A stretch of 64,000 nucleotides of DNA from JBBROS01 sp965260935. Lineage in GTDB: Bacteria > Pseudomonadota > Alphaproteobacteria > Acetobacterales > Acetobacteraceae. The translations under genes and the position numbers were made by a program. Numbering within the stretch: position 1 is the first letter of the stretch; each line of letters begins with the position of its first letter. This document shows positions 1-8,108 of the stretch, in pieces. The DNA lies in contig OZ253374.1 in NCBI GenBank assembly GCA_965260935.1, positions 1,736,001 to 1,800,000 on the forward strand. Direction: 5' to 3'. The notes beneath the pieces were generated by a model, which did no database searches, had not been told where the DNA came from, and saw nothing but the letters and a program-made list of their open reading frames with translations.

Positions 1-1
1 G

Positions 2-301
2 GCCGAAGCGGCGCTTGGGACGCTGCTGGCGAAGCTGTGGGCCGGCTACGAGCAGGGGCGGTTGACCGGGCGGACGCTTACGTTGAAGCTCAAATACAAT
101 GATTTTGAACTCGTGACCCGGCGCAGGACGTTTGAGGCCGGCATCGTCTCGCTGGCGCAGGCGAACCGGGCGGCGTGCAGGTTGGTCGCGGCGCTGTTTC
201 CGCTTCGCCGGCCAGTGCGGTTGCTCGGCGCGTCGATTTCCAATTTCGGCGCCGGCGCGGTGAATCCTCAGTTGGCGTTCTGTTTGTCGAAGGACCGCTG
301 A
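2..301 (+). CDS. dinB: DNA polymerase IV C-terminal part (cut by window start)
   Basis: Only the last ~99 residues are in the window; the open frame runs back through base 2 with no start. The text reads like the little-finger (DNA-clamping) domain of Y-family polymerases: LTLKLKYNDFELVTRRRTF is the usual beta-strand block, and FPLRRPVRLLGASISNF followed by a QLAF-like end is the family C-terminus. DinB performs error-prone translesion synthesis. Catalytic and palm residues lie upstream of the window, so activity cannot be judged. The family match is seen in sequence; the name is inferred from the C-terminus alone. Confidence 0.8.
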   Translation, partial: AEAALGTLLAKLWAGYEQGRLTGRTLTLKLKYNDFELVTRRRTFEAGIVSLAQANRAACRLVAALFPLRRPVRLLGASISNFGAGAVNPQLAFCLSKDR

Positions 302-547
302 CGCTGCTAGTGGAGCGGCGGCGTCCATTGTGGCCTCAATATGTCAACAACGTTTGTTCATGTGATTTATTAAATTCTCACCCTCTGTCACGGTTTCTTT
401 GTTGTGACGGTAATGTCACAATGACGTAAAATCCAACTCGTTCACGAAACGATCTCGTGCGCTTTTGTTGGAATTGTGTAAGGATCGTTTTGTAGCCGCA
501 TTTATTCTGCGGCCATTGTCAGAAACGGTTAAGTTGGAACTTGATCC
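302..547. other. Intergenic region with small hairpin
   Basis: Relatively AT-rich spacer between dinB and the hydrolase gene. It holds a clean 6-bp stem-loop at 495-513 (GCCGCA, seven-base loop, TGCGGC) and a second short stem near 455-472 (CACGA/TCGTG). These may sit in the leader of the downstream gene. No convincing promoter hexamers or gene were recognised. Confidence 0.4.
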
Positions 548-2326
548 ATGACGATCCAAGCCGCGTCGCATCGGTTGGCCGATCTTCGGGATGTGCTGCC
601 CACGAAGTTTGGCAAGAGTTTTGGCTGGCTGCACACCGGCTATTGCGATGTTGGGGTAATCATTTGCGCCGGGACTGGGCGCGATGCGCGAGCCGGTTAC
701 GGGGCATTCCGGTTCCTCGCCGCAGAGCTGGCGCGTGCGGGCTATCCGACGCTCCGGTTCGACTATCCCGGCGCGGGCGACGCGCTCGATCTCGATGGCG
801 ACGAGCCGTGTGCTGCATGGCTGGACAGCGTCGAGCAAGCGGCCGAGCGGATGCGTGCCACGGGAGTAAAGCAGGTCGTGCTATGCGGCTACCGTCTTGG
901 CGCGTTGCTGGCCGCAATCGTGGCTGCACGGCGCGACGACGTGTGCGGGCTCATTCTGCTGGATCCGGTGATGTCGGGGTCACTCTACCTGAGGGAGCTG
1001 GCAATCGAGCAGAGCTTGCTTTCTCATGGTTCCGGGCCGGACGATGGCCCGGTCGAGGTGGACGGGACGGTTCTCACCTCTGCGTCCGAGGCGCCGTTCC
1101 GGGCGCTTGACTTGATGAAGTTAAAAACATGCCCGGCGCCTCGGGTGCTGCTGCTTGCCTCGGTGAACCGGCCGTCGAACGGGCGGCTGGCTGGCCGTCT
1201 TACCGGCCTCGGGGCCGAGGTCGAACAGGACGCGTTCGAGCCGATCCTCGAAATCGAGGCTAACGGCGTCATCAGCCCAACTCCGCCGGTGGAGCGTATT
1301 CGGCAGTGGATTGGCCCGGCAACGCCGACGGCGTTCAGGCCGACCCCGGTTCCACCCGAAGTGGTGGAACTGCACGGCTCGCTTGGCAGCTTTACCGAGC
1401 ATCCGTTGCGTTTCGGCGCCGGGCAACGGCTATTCGGGATGCTCTGCCGGCCGCATCATGAAGCGATCCCCGGCTTCGTGTTCCTGATCGGCAACGGAGG
1501 CGCCGTTTCACACCATGGCTATGGCCGGTTTGGCGTGAGACTGGCTCGCCGTCTTGCGGCGGCCGGATACGCGTCGTTGCGGATGGATTACGCCGGTATC
1601 GGTGAAAGCGTCGGCGCGGAACAGGCTCATGTATTTGAGACCGATCGTCTGGCCGACACCTCTAAGGCGATTGACACGTTGCAGCGACTTGGGTTCAGCC
1701 GGTTCGGCGCAGGAGGCCTGTGTTCAGCGGCCTACCACGGGTGGCAGGCGACGTTGGCTGAGCCGCGGATCGAAGCGTTGGTCATGTTGAACCCGTCCAC
1801 GTTCAATTGGCCGAAAAATCAGGATTTCGCTCAATTTCTGCTGGATAATACGCGGTCGACAAACTTTTACGTCGAAACGATGATGCGTGGCACAGCATGG
1901 CGGCGGCTCATTCGCGGCGAGCTGAATGTTTACGGTGCGATCCGGACCATTCGTGCGCAAGCGTTGCGGCGTATGAAAGCTGTTGGCATACGGGCCATAG
2001 GCGGCACAGGCTGGGGAAATCGTGCCATGGACCCACGGCATGGCATGGCGCGGCTTTCAGCCCGTGGTGTGCGAAGCCTTGTGGTGGTGGGCACCATCGA
2101 TGCTGGGCTCAACTTGCTGCAAGCCCATTTTGGCCGGAATGGCCGATGGCTTGCGGCGTTGCCGGGCGCTACGGTCAGATTGCTGAGTGATGTGGACCAC
2201 TCATTGACCCGTGTGGCGATGCACGATGCGGTGGCGGATACGGTTATCGACTTTCTTCGGGCGGGGCAGCCGTGCAACGACGGTCGTGTGCTGGTTCGTA
2301 ATGCGTCAATGATGGTCTCCGCTTAA
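548..2326 (+). CDS. Tandem two-domain alpha/beta hydrolase, exosortase-cluster type
   Basis: A 592-residue protein made of two alpha/beta-hydrolase domains (about 1-270 and 275-580). It resembles the hydrolases found beside exosortase/polysaccharide clusters. In domain 1 the nucleophile elbow reads GYRLGA, with Arg where Ser is expected, so this half may be non-catalytic. In domain 2 the elbow reads GLCSAA, with Cys or the next Ser as candidate nucleophile; an Asp (GTIDAG) and a His (DVDHS) follow in the right order for a triad. The gene was originally followed about 50 bp later by an acyl-carrier-like gene, now separated by an IS4 element that landed on the stop codon. Substrate unknown; a role in lipid or surface-glycan chemistry is inference. 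Confidence 0.7.
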   Translation: MTIQAASHRLADLRDVLPTKFGKSFGWLHTGYCDVGVIICAGTGRDARAGYGAFRFLAAELARAGYPTLRFDYPGAGDALDLDGDEPCAAWLDSVEQAAERMRATGVKQVVLCGYRLGALLAAIVAARRDDVCGLILLDPVMSGSLYLRELAIEQSLLSHGSGPDDGPVEVDGTVLTSASEAPFRALDLMKLKTCPAPRVLLLASVNRPSNGRLAGRLTGLGAEVEQDAFEPILEIEANGVISPTPPVERIRQWIGPATPTAFRPTPVPPEVVELHGSLGSFTEHPLRFGAGQRLFGMLCRPHHEAIPGFVFLIGNGGAVSHHGYGRFGVRLARRLAAAGYASLRMDYAGIGESVGAEQAHVFETDRLADTSKAIDTLQRLGFSRFGAGGLCSAAYHGWQATLAEPRIEALVMLNPSTFNWPKNQDFAQFLLDNTRSTNFYVETMMRGTAWRRLIRGELNVYGAIRTIRAQALRRMKAVGIRAIGGTGWGNRAMDPRHGMARLSARGVRSLVVVGTIDAGLNLLQAHFGRNGRWLAALPGATVRLLSDVDHSLTRVAMHDAVADTVIDFLRAGQPCNDGRVLVRNASMMVSA

Positions 2327-2328
2327 CC

Positions 2329-3788
2329 CCAATACTGTTCATTTAGGTGGTTAGCCACCCTATATCCGTTGATCAGGTTTTTTTAGGATCGACAGCGATG
2401 GCGGGTGTTCCCGCCGGCCTTCCGGCCGGCGTTCGTGTCAGCGACCACATCAGCCTCGGCGTGATCGCCAAGACGTTCCCGCCGGATCGGGTGCAGCAGG
2501 TCCTGGCCGAGACCGGCAAGACGAGCGAGCGCGAGCGCGATCTGCCGGTTCAGGTGATGATCTACTACGCCATCGCCATGGCGCTGTACATGGGGTCCAG
2601 CACCCGCGAGGTGCTGCGCTGCTTGCTAGAAGGCTTGCGCTGGCTGTGGGGCGCCGACGCGGTCAAGGTGGCGGGCAAGAGCGGCATCTCGCAGGCGCGC
2701 AGCCGCCTGGGCGAGATGCCGCTGCGCCGGCTCTTTGAGCAGGTCGTGCAGCCGGTGGCGACGCGCGCCACCAAGGGGGCGTGGTATCGAGAGTGGCGGC
2801 TGGTGAGCCTGGACGGCTCCAGCCTGGATGTGGCCGACACGGCCGAGAACGGCGCCTGCTTCGGCTATCCGGGTGCCAGCCGCGGCGAGAGCGCCTTTCC
2901 GCAGCTCCGTTTCGTCGCGCTGGTGGAGAACGGCACGCACGTGCTGTTCGGCGCCAAGCTGGGCGGTTGCGCGGATGGCGAGACGACGCTGGCCCATGGC
3001 GTGGTGCCGGCGCTGCGGACGGGCATGCTGTGCCTGGCCGACCGATACTTCTTTGGCTATGCGTTGTGGCAGACAGCGGCCGCTACCGGTGCCGACCTGC
3101 TGTGGCGGGTAAGGAGCAACCTGCGCCTGCCGCGCGCCGCGGTGCTGGCGGACGGGTCTTATCTGTCCGTGGTGTATCCGAGCGAGAAGGACCGGCGCCA
3201 TGCGACCAACGGCGTGCGGGTGCGCGTGGTGGAATATCGGCTGGAGGGGGTGGCCGACGCTGAGCCGCTGTATCGTCTCGTGACCACGATCCTGGACGAG
3301 GCGCAGGCGCCTGCCGCGGACTTGGCTGCCCTGTATCATGAGCGCTGGGAGATTGAGGGCGCGCTGGCCGAGCTGAAAACGCAGCTGCGCGGGGCACAGG
3401 TCGTGCTGCGCAGCAAGACCCCGGACTTGGCGCGCCAGGAGTTCTGGGGCCTGCTGCTGGCGCACTTCGCTGTGCGCGGGCTCATGCACGAGGCGGCGCT
3501 GCGGGCCGACGAGGACCCGGATCGTTTGTCGTTCCTGCATGCCGTGCGCGTGGTGCGCCGCAAGCTGCCGCTGCTTGCGGCTTTTCCCCCCTCGGGACAG
3601 GCTCGCCCTGCATAAGGAGGTACTGGACGAGATCCTGGAGGAGCGTGTGGCGAGTTCCCGGGGCCGGCAGGTGCCGCGCGGGGTCAAGCGCAAGATGAGC
3701 GGCTACCCGCTGCGCCCTCGCACGCCACAGCCGACCACGCGCATCGACTTCAACGCCGCCATCCGAATCACAAAGTGAACGGTATTGG
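2329..3788 (+). mobile_element. IS4-family insertion sequence with 8-bp target duplication
   Basis: Ends are imperfect inverted repeats: CCAATACTGTTCATTT on the left and CCAATACCGTTCACTT as the complement of the right end. The octamer GCTTAACC occurs directly outside both ends (2321-2328 and 3789-3796), a target duplication that fixes the boundaries. The left copy contains the hydrolase stop codon. The element therefore separates two neighbouring genes without altering either coding sequence. It carries a single transposase gene with a frameshift near its 3' end. Confidence 0.85.
2347..3778 (+). pseudogene. IS4-family transposase, frameshifted near the C-terminus
   Basis: The first frame (2347-3615, 422 residues) contains the DDE set: Asp in SLDGSSLDVAD, Asp in LADRYFFG, and the Y-x2-R-x3-E-x6-K box in YHERWEIEGALAELK. 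It then ends early. The expected C-terminus (LHKEVLDEILEERV through RGVKRKMSGYPLRPR to a stop at 3778) lies in the neighbouring frame. The switch point is a run of six C at 3586-3591, so this is either a one-base indel or a slippage site that makes two products. The start could be GTG 2347 or ATG 2398. All catalytic residues precede the shift, so partial function is possible. Confidence 0.75.
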
Positions 3789-3838
3789 GCTTAACCGTAT
3801 GAAACCGTCCCGATGACTCAGATGGGCGCGATACCCAA

Positions 3839-4087
3839 ATGGACGTTGTGGATGACGATTTCATTTTGCACGAGATTACCAAGGTGTTCCAAAACGAGTT
3901 GCGGATACCAAGCCTCGTCGTGGGTGAGCAGGCGTTATTAAATGATATCCCAGGCTGGACACCTTTTACGGCAACCCATATTGCATTAGCGCTGGAGAAT
4001 AGGTTCGGAATTGAGTTTGAACTAGTTTGCCTGAAACAAGCTCAATCAATAAAGGACCTTATGCAAACTATCAAGAAATATAAATAG
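3839..4087 (+). CDS. Acyl-carrier-protein-like protein lacking the phosphopantetheine Ser
   Basis: An 82-residue acidic protein with the helical pattern of acyl carrier proteins; ALENRFGIEFE is the classic helix II/loop end. The motif that should read W-D-S-L before it reads PGWTPFTAT. Counting back from ALE, the serine that normally carries the 4'-phosphopantetheine arm is Pro. If so, the protein cannot be primed and would be a degenerate or non-canonical carrier. Before the IS4 insertion it lay immediately downstream of the tandem hydrolase gene, which suggests a shared job. A strong hairpin follows it. Family placement is from pattern; the function is unknown. Confidence 0.65.
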   Translation: MDVVDDDFILHEITKVFQNELRIPSLVVGEQALLNDIPGWTPFTATHIALALENRFGIEFELVCLKQAQSIKDLMQTIKKYK

Positions 4088-4093
4088 CGACTA

Positions 4094-4121
4094 TGGAGTG
4101 CCTTTTAACAAGGCAACTCCA
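4094..4121. terminator. Hairpin between convergent genes
   Basis: TGGAGTGCCTT, a five-base loop (TTAAC), then AAGGC-A-ACTCCA: an 11-bp stem with one bulge. It lies just after the carrier-protein stop and before the convergent GlsB-like gene, so it may serve both strands. The T-tract after it is weak. Confidence 0.65.
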
Positions 4122-4146
4122 TTCGCGTTTCATCTAAGCTTGGCAA

Positions 4147-4401
4147 TCAAACTCGTCTGCCAGCGACGGCATGGTAAATCCACAAAACGATGATAGCGCC
4201 AACAATCGCTACGATCATGCTGTAAATGTTGAACCCCGTGACCGGCGTGCCGCCAACTGCAGAGAATAGAAAACCACCAACGAAGGCACCGACGATACCA
4301 AGCACGATGTCGAGTATGACTCCCTGCCCTGTGCCAGCATAAATCTTGCTTCCGATGAACCCAGCGATAAGTCCTAATACCAACCAGCCGATAATGGACA
4401 T
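4147..4401 (-). CDS. GlsB/YeaQ/YmgE-family small membrane protein
   Basis: An 84-residue, almost entirely hydrophobic protein with three predicted membrane segments (about 4-20, 28-48, 57-78) and Gly-rich helices (GWLVLGLIAGFIGSKIY, GIVGAFVGGFLFS) typical of the transglycosylase-associated/GlsB family. Length and topology match. An AGGGAG ribosome site lies five bases before the ATG. It is the last gene of a minus-strand run of stress and envelope genes. Family members are often induced by stress; their molecular function is not established. Confidence 0.85.
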   Translation of the reverse strand: MSIIGWLVLGLIAGFIGSKIYAGTGQGVILDIVLGIVGAFVGGFLFSAVGGTPVTGFNIYSMIVAIVGAIIVLWIYHAVAGRRV

Positions 4402-4426
4402 TTCGTCTCCCTTCTAAACATCATCA

Positions 4427-4455
4427 CTGTAGCCAGCCCATCGCACCGGCTACAG
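4427..4455. other. 8-bp stem-loop in leader of the GlsB-like gene
   Basis: CTGTAGCC, a 13-base loop and GGCTACAG form a perfect 8-bp stem between the stop of the upstream stress gene and the ribosome site of the GlsB-like gene. There is no T-run, so an mRNA-stabilising or processing hairpin is as likely as a terminator. Confidence 0.45.
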
Positions 4456-4484
4456 TTCTTAGATTCGTATCACAAAGCGACTTG

Positions 4485-5105
4485 CTACGAAACGCTGACC
4501 ACCCGCTTGTGGCGTTCGGCTTCCACTTGTTCCGCCGTATAAGGAGGAGCATCTGGGTCATGCTTGGTCCAGCCTTCCGACTGATACTCCGCACGGCGTT
4601 TGCCAATGTCGACCGGGGTTCGGCCATCCAGGACAGCATCAATCCGGCTGGCGTTTGATTCATCGGCCCGCACTGTCACAAGCGTGCCGCCGCGGCGAAC
4701 CCCTTCGGAGTAGGTGTCCGCATCTTCCTCGCTCACGCCGGCTCCGACCAGGGCGCCACCAAGACCGCCCGCCGCCGCACCGATGCCCGCGCCGGTCAGC
4801 GTCGCAATCAGCCAACCTGCGGCCACGATCGGTCCAACGCCTGGAATAGCCAGTGCGCCAATGCCCGCTAGAAGCCCGGCGCCGCCGCCAAGGATCGTGC
4901 CAACGGTCGCGCCCGTTCCGGCGCCGGCGCCGGATGCTGACGTCTCTTCCGTGGTTGCGTTGCCTGTAGCGGGATACCGGTTATCCGAGTTGTTGGCGAC
5001 GATGCTGACGTCGCTGTGCGGAATGCCATCTGCCTCAAGCGCCTGTACGACATGCTGCGCGTCGTCGTAGTTGTCGTAGAGACGTGTGTAAGTTTGCATA
5101 GCCAT
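4485..5105 (-). CDS. GSP17M/YflT-like general stress protein
   Basis: 206 residues. The N-terminus (YTRLYDNYDDAQHVVQALE) is the ferredoxin-like GSP17M/YflT fold. A long Gly/Ala-rich hydrophobic stretch follows (residues ~65-125: GILGG-, GAGLLAG- and GIGAAAGGLGGALVGAG-like segments) that could insert in or associate with membrane. The next segment resembles the second half of the fold (DADTYSEGVRRGGTLVTVRAD), with DIGKRRAEYQSEGW close to the end. AGGAG lies seven bases before the ATG. It sits in a run of same-strand stress genes. No enzymatic motif was seen. Confidence 0.75.
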   Translation of the reverse strand: MAMQTYTRLYDNYDDAQHVVQALEADGIPHSDVSIVANNSDNRYPATGNATTEETSASGAGAGTGATVGTILGGGAGLLAGIGALAIPGVGPIVAAGWLIATLTGAGIGAAAGGLGGALVGAGVSEEDADTYSEGVRRGGTLVTVRADESNASRIDAVLDGRTPVDIGKRRAEYQSEGWTKHDPDAPPYTAEQVEAERHKRVVSVS

Positions 5106-5149
5106 GTTTGTCTCCTAACGTTGGAAAAGTCGTTCAAACTTAGGAAGAA

Positions 5150-5701
5150 TTACTGCTTCGGCGGATTGGTGCCTGTCGAATTCGTGCCCAGCGCCCTATC
5201 CGTCGCGCGCCCGGCGGCCGTGCCGGGCGGATTGCCTGGCGTGCCGTCCGGGTTGTTGGCAGATGGGTTCATCCCGGTCGTGTTCGTCCCGAGGTTCTGG
5301 TCCATGGCGCGGCCGGCGGCTGTCCCGGGAGGATTTGCTGCGGCGTTGTCGGCTTTTACCTCGCCGCTGCCGGTGCCAACGTTACCCTTGTAGTCCATCC
5401 AGACCTGCTGGCTTGAACCGTCCTTCATCCCTGTTCCATGCCAAACGCCGTTGTCGTCCTTCTTCAATCCTTGAACGTCGTTGAAGCCATGATCGGCAAT
5501 CCGCGACCGTGCTTGGCCCTCGGTGAAGGAACTGCTGCCCTTGGCTGGAGACTGGGCGTCGGCATCGGTCGTAGCAACTGCTTGATTGTTGTTGCCGCCG
5601 GCTGCCGTTGTGCTTGGATTGCTCGGCGGAGGGGTCTGGGCCATGGCCGTGCTTGCCAGCAAGCTCGCCGCGAAGGCCAAGGCCAGTACTTTGATCGTCA
5701 T
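5150..5701 (-). CDS. Secreted protein with two NPPGT...LGTN repeats
   Basis: The ATG at 5701 is chosen because GAGGAT precedes it and a clear signal peptide follows (TIKVLALAFAASLLASTAMA, then QTPPP). The mature part of ~160 residues has a low-complexity Gln/Asn/Pro stretch and a central SRIADHGFNDVQGLKKDDNG-like segment resembling PepSY/YpeB-type small domains. Its C-terminus carries two copies of a ~24-residue unit: NPPGTAAGRAMD..LGTNTTG and NPPGTAAGRATD..LGTNSTG. A third copy closes the neighbouring DUF2382 protein (5781-6764). Function unknown; the signal peptide points to periplasm or outside. A longer start at 5767 is possible but lacks a ribosome site. Confidence 0.7.
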   Translation of the reverse strand: MTIKVLALAFAASLLASTAMAQTPPPSNPSTTAAGGNNNQAVATTDADAQSPAKGSSSFTEGQARSRIADHGFNDVQGLKKDDNGVWHGTGMKDGSSQQVWMDYKGNVGTGSGEVKADNAAANPPGTAAGRAMDQNLGTNTTGMNPSANNPDGTPGNPPGTAAGRATDRALGTNSTGTNPPKQ

Positions 5702-5780
5702 TGCTATCCTCGTTGTTGGGCTTGGTAAAAGCTGTCCCGGATACGCCATTCTGGCGATCCGGGACATTTGAAGCAGGTGT

Positions 5781-6764
5781 TCAGGTCTTTGGGTTCGCCC
5801 CGCTCGTGTTCGTGCCGAGCACCTTGTCTACGCCTCGGCTTGCCATGGTGCCGGGTGGATTGCCCGGAGTGCCGTCCTCCGGCGCGTTGCCCCGCATCTG
5901 CGCACCGTTGTCAACGTCCACTTCGGTATGCCGGACGGTGTCCTTCACGGTCTCAACGTGGTCGGATGCTTCCTTACGGAGACCGATTTCCTCAACCACA
6001 CGGGCTTCCTTGCTGACGACCGCTTCCTCGTGGGTTCCGCGTGCCTCGATCGTGCGCTCCTCGAAAAGGGCTTCGTCTTCCTTTGTCGTGGCACGATCCA
6101 CAGGGCGACGGTCGACCTTGACCGTCTCGTCATGCAATGTGACTTGCTCCTCGACCGGACGCTCGACGACATATGAACGGATGCGCACGCCGCCGCGCTG
6201 CATATCGCGCTTGCCGATAACGAGACGCTCTTCCACAACGTTGATCGTATCGCCGACATTCCCTGTTGCGCGCGAGCTTGTAGCGGTCGACCCCATAGCA
6301 GGGCTTGTGGCGGTTGACGCTGTTGCAGCCTGACCCATGACGGCTGAGCCTTGTGCCGAGGCAGTTGCGCGGCGGTGCGCACTCTCGTCGTAGGTCGTCC
6401 ATCCGGAGTTGCGCCACGACGTTTCCTGCTCGTCGAGATCAAGAGCGTTCTTACGCTCAAGCAGTGTCGCAACCTGGTCGATTTTGCTGTCGTCGATCTC
6501 CGTGCTCATCAGCACGGCCCCACGCCTCATGCCTTCAGCGAAAGCATACCGATCCTCATTGGAAATCGACAGGTTTCGCAACGAGCCGAAATATCCGGTT
6601 TCCGCATATGGGTTGGCCTTGTCGTATCCGGCGTCGGTTGACCCTGCATCTGGATTGATGCGGATCGACGCCCGGTTCATTCCCATTTCGCTGGCTAGAG
6701 CACTGGCTGCCGCGTCAGCTTGTTCGCGTGTATTAAACATTGCCGTAATTGTGCGTGTCGTCAT
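5781..6764 (-). CDS. YsnF/AvaK-type DUF2382 stress protein with C-terminal LGTN motif
   Basis: 327 residues in three parts. Residues ~1-115 resemble a GSP17M-like alpha/beta domain (TITAMFNTREQADAAASALA). Residues ~180-290 are DUF2382: EERLVIGKRDMQRGGVRIRS, YVVERPVEEQVTLHDE and VETVKDTVRHTEVDVD. The tail is one NPPGTMASRG...LGTNTSG unit matching the repeats of the adjacent secreted protein. AAGGA lies before the ATG. Paralogues at 50783-51610 and 51635-52045 form a second locus. DUF2382 proteins are stress-linked in many bacteria, but no reaction is known. There is no signal peptide, so the shared tail joins a cytoplasmic-looking and an exported protein. Confidence 0.8.
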   Translation of the reverse strand: MTTRTITAMFNTREQADAAASALASEMGMNRASIRINPDAGSTDAGYDKANPYAETGYFGSLRNLSISNEDRYAFAEGMRRGAVLMSTEIDDSKIDQVATLLERKNALDLDEQETSWRNSGWTTYDESAHRRATASAQGSAVMGQAATASTATSPAMGSTATSSRATGNVGDTINVVEERLVIGKRDMQRGGVRIRSYVVERPVEEQVTLHDETVKVDRRPVDRATTKEDEALFEERTIEARGTHEEAVVSKEARVVEEIGLRKEASDHVETVKDTVRHTEVDVDNGAQMRGNAPEDGTPGNPPGTMASRGVDKVLGTNTSGANPKT

Positions 6765-6824
6765 GTTGTTTTCCTTAAAACAGTTAAGCGTTGTTGCCGC
6801 AGGTAGACCGCGATCGTGGCAAAG

Positions 6825-7247
6825 TCATTGACCGTCGTCTGTTGCCATAACCGGCGCGTCAGTGTCTTTTCCACGCCGCTCAGCCATGAACGCGTCGAAC
6901 TCCGCCTTGTCGCGTGCCTGGCGAAGTCTCTCAAGAAATGCTTGAAACTCTTTCTGCTCTGCCTCCAGCCGAGTTATCGTCGCATCCCGGTAATCGTCAA
7001 ATGCTTGGTTGCCGCTGCTCCTCTTGCGGGCCGACCACCGGACGGGCATGGAACGCCGGCCCGGAAATATGGTTTCGAGATTGAACCACCCGGCGCTTTG
7101 CATATCGGCGCGCCAAGCCTGCAAGCGGCCGGTGATGGCAAGGAACGCCAGGATGGCAAGCCCGACCGGCCAAGCCACCCAGAATGCGACAACCAGCACG
7201 GTAAACCACGCGAGCCTGCCTTGCTCGTCGAGCTTGTTCAACAGCAT
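6825..7247 (-). CDS. DUF2852 membrane protein
   Basis: 140 residues from the ATG at 7247, which has GGAGAGG four bases upstream; the longer frame to 7304 lacks such a site. One or two N-terminal membrane segments (WFTVLVVAFWVAWPVGLAIL and onward) are followed by a charged helical C-terminal half. That half contains SSGNQAFDDYRDATITRLE and EQKEFQAFLERLRQARDKAE, the characteristic DUF2852 tail. Function is unknown. It lies upstream of the DUF2382 gene on the same strand. Confidence 0.8.
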   Translation of the reverse strand: MLLNKLDEQGRLAWFTVLVVAFWVAWPVGLAILAFLAITGRLQAWRADMQSAGWFNLETIFPGRRSMPVRWSARKRSSGNQAFDDYRDATITRLEAEQKEFQAFLERLRQARDKAEFDAFMAERRGKDTDAPVMATDDGQ

Positions 7248-7337
7248 CGGGCCTCTCCAATCTATGTGAGAGGTCTTAACACTGCCGATCCGGAAAAGGT
7301 GCAAACCGCAGCGAACACGTATTCGTGTGTGTGCCGC

Positions 7338-7970
7338 TTACGTCGACGAAGGCAGTTCAATCGCCCGCAAATAAATCAGCAACCCGGCCTCGAGAAGCTG
7401 CTCGGGCGGCATCGGCAACAGTCCACGGCTGCCCGCCTCTCGACCGAACAACGAGGCGATGCCATGCGTCAGCGACCAGACGTGAAGCGCAACCATCATC
7501 GCGGGCGGGCCGGAACGGCTGCGGTCACATGCCATTTGCGCCGCCTGGCGCATGCATGAGAAGGCGTCGGCACGGGCGCGGGCGAGTTCCGGATAAGCTT
7601 GGTCAGGCAAGTTCGCTTCGAACATCGTAGCGTAAACGGACGATTCCCGGACTGCGAAGGCGAGGTGGGCCTGGGCGCAACGCTCCAACGCCAGGCCCGG
7701 GCTGTTGCGGTTGCTATCGACGACGCGGGCCAGTTCGTGGCCGAGCCCATCGAAGCCGCGCCGGGCGACCTCGGCCAGAACGGCGTCGCGGTCGCGGAAG
7801 TGCCGATAGGGGGCGGCGGAGCTGACGCCAACCGCCCGGGCGAGCTCGGCAATGGCGAAGCCGGCCAGCCCACGTTCGGCGATCAGGCCAAGAGCTGCCT
7901 GAACGAGGGCCTCGCGCAGGTTGCCGTGATGGTAGCCCTCCCGTGCCCGTTCCTTGTCCTGGTGTTTCAC
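7338..7970 (-). CDS. TetR/AcrR-family transcriptional regulator
   Basis: 210 residues. The N-terminus begins with YHHGNLREALVQAAL, then an HTH (GFAIAELARAVGVSSAAPYRHF), the pattern of TetR proteins with a WHG-type ligand-binding C-terminal domain. The C-terminal half is helical with no recognisable ligand motif. The gene stops about 90 bp before the DUF2852 start region and could control the neighbouring stress genes, but no operator palindrome was identified. Its own promoter should lie in 7971-8108. Confidence 0.85.
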   Translation of the reverse strand: MKHQDKERAREGYHHGNLREALVQAALGLIAERGLAGFAIAELARAVGVSSAAPYRHFRDRDAVLAEVARRGFDGLGHELARVVDSNRNSPGLALERCAQAHLAFAVRESSVYATMFEANLPDQAYPELARARADAFSCMRQAAQMACDRSRSGPPAMMVALHVWSLTHGIASLFGREAGSRGLLPMPPEQLLEAGLLIYLRAIELPSST

Positions 7971-8108
7971 GATCGATGCTTCAGTTGCTTAACAGCGCCA
8001 TCAGCTTGGTCCCTTGAAAGCCGTCCGACCGAGGAAGCGGTGCAGTTAAACGCAATCGCTCGTCATTGCAGTTTCATAGTGACGGCGTTTTGAACTGTTT
8101 GTCACGTT

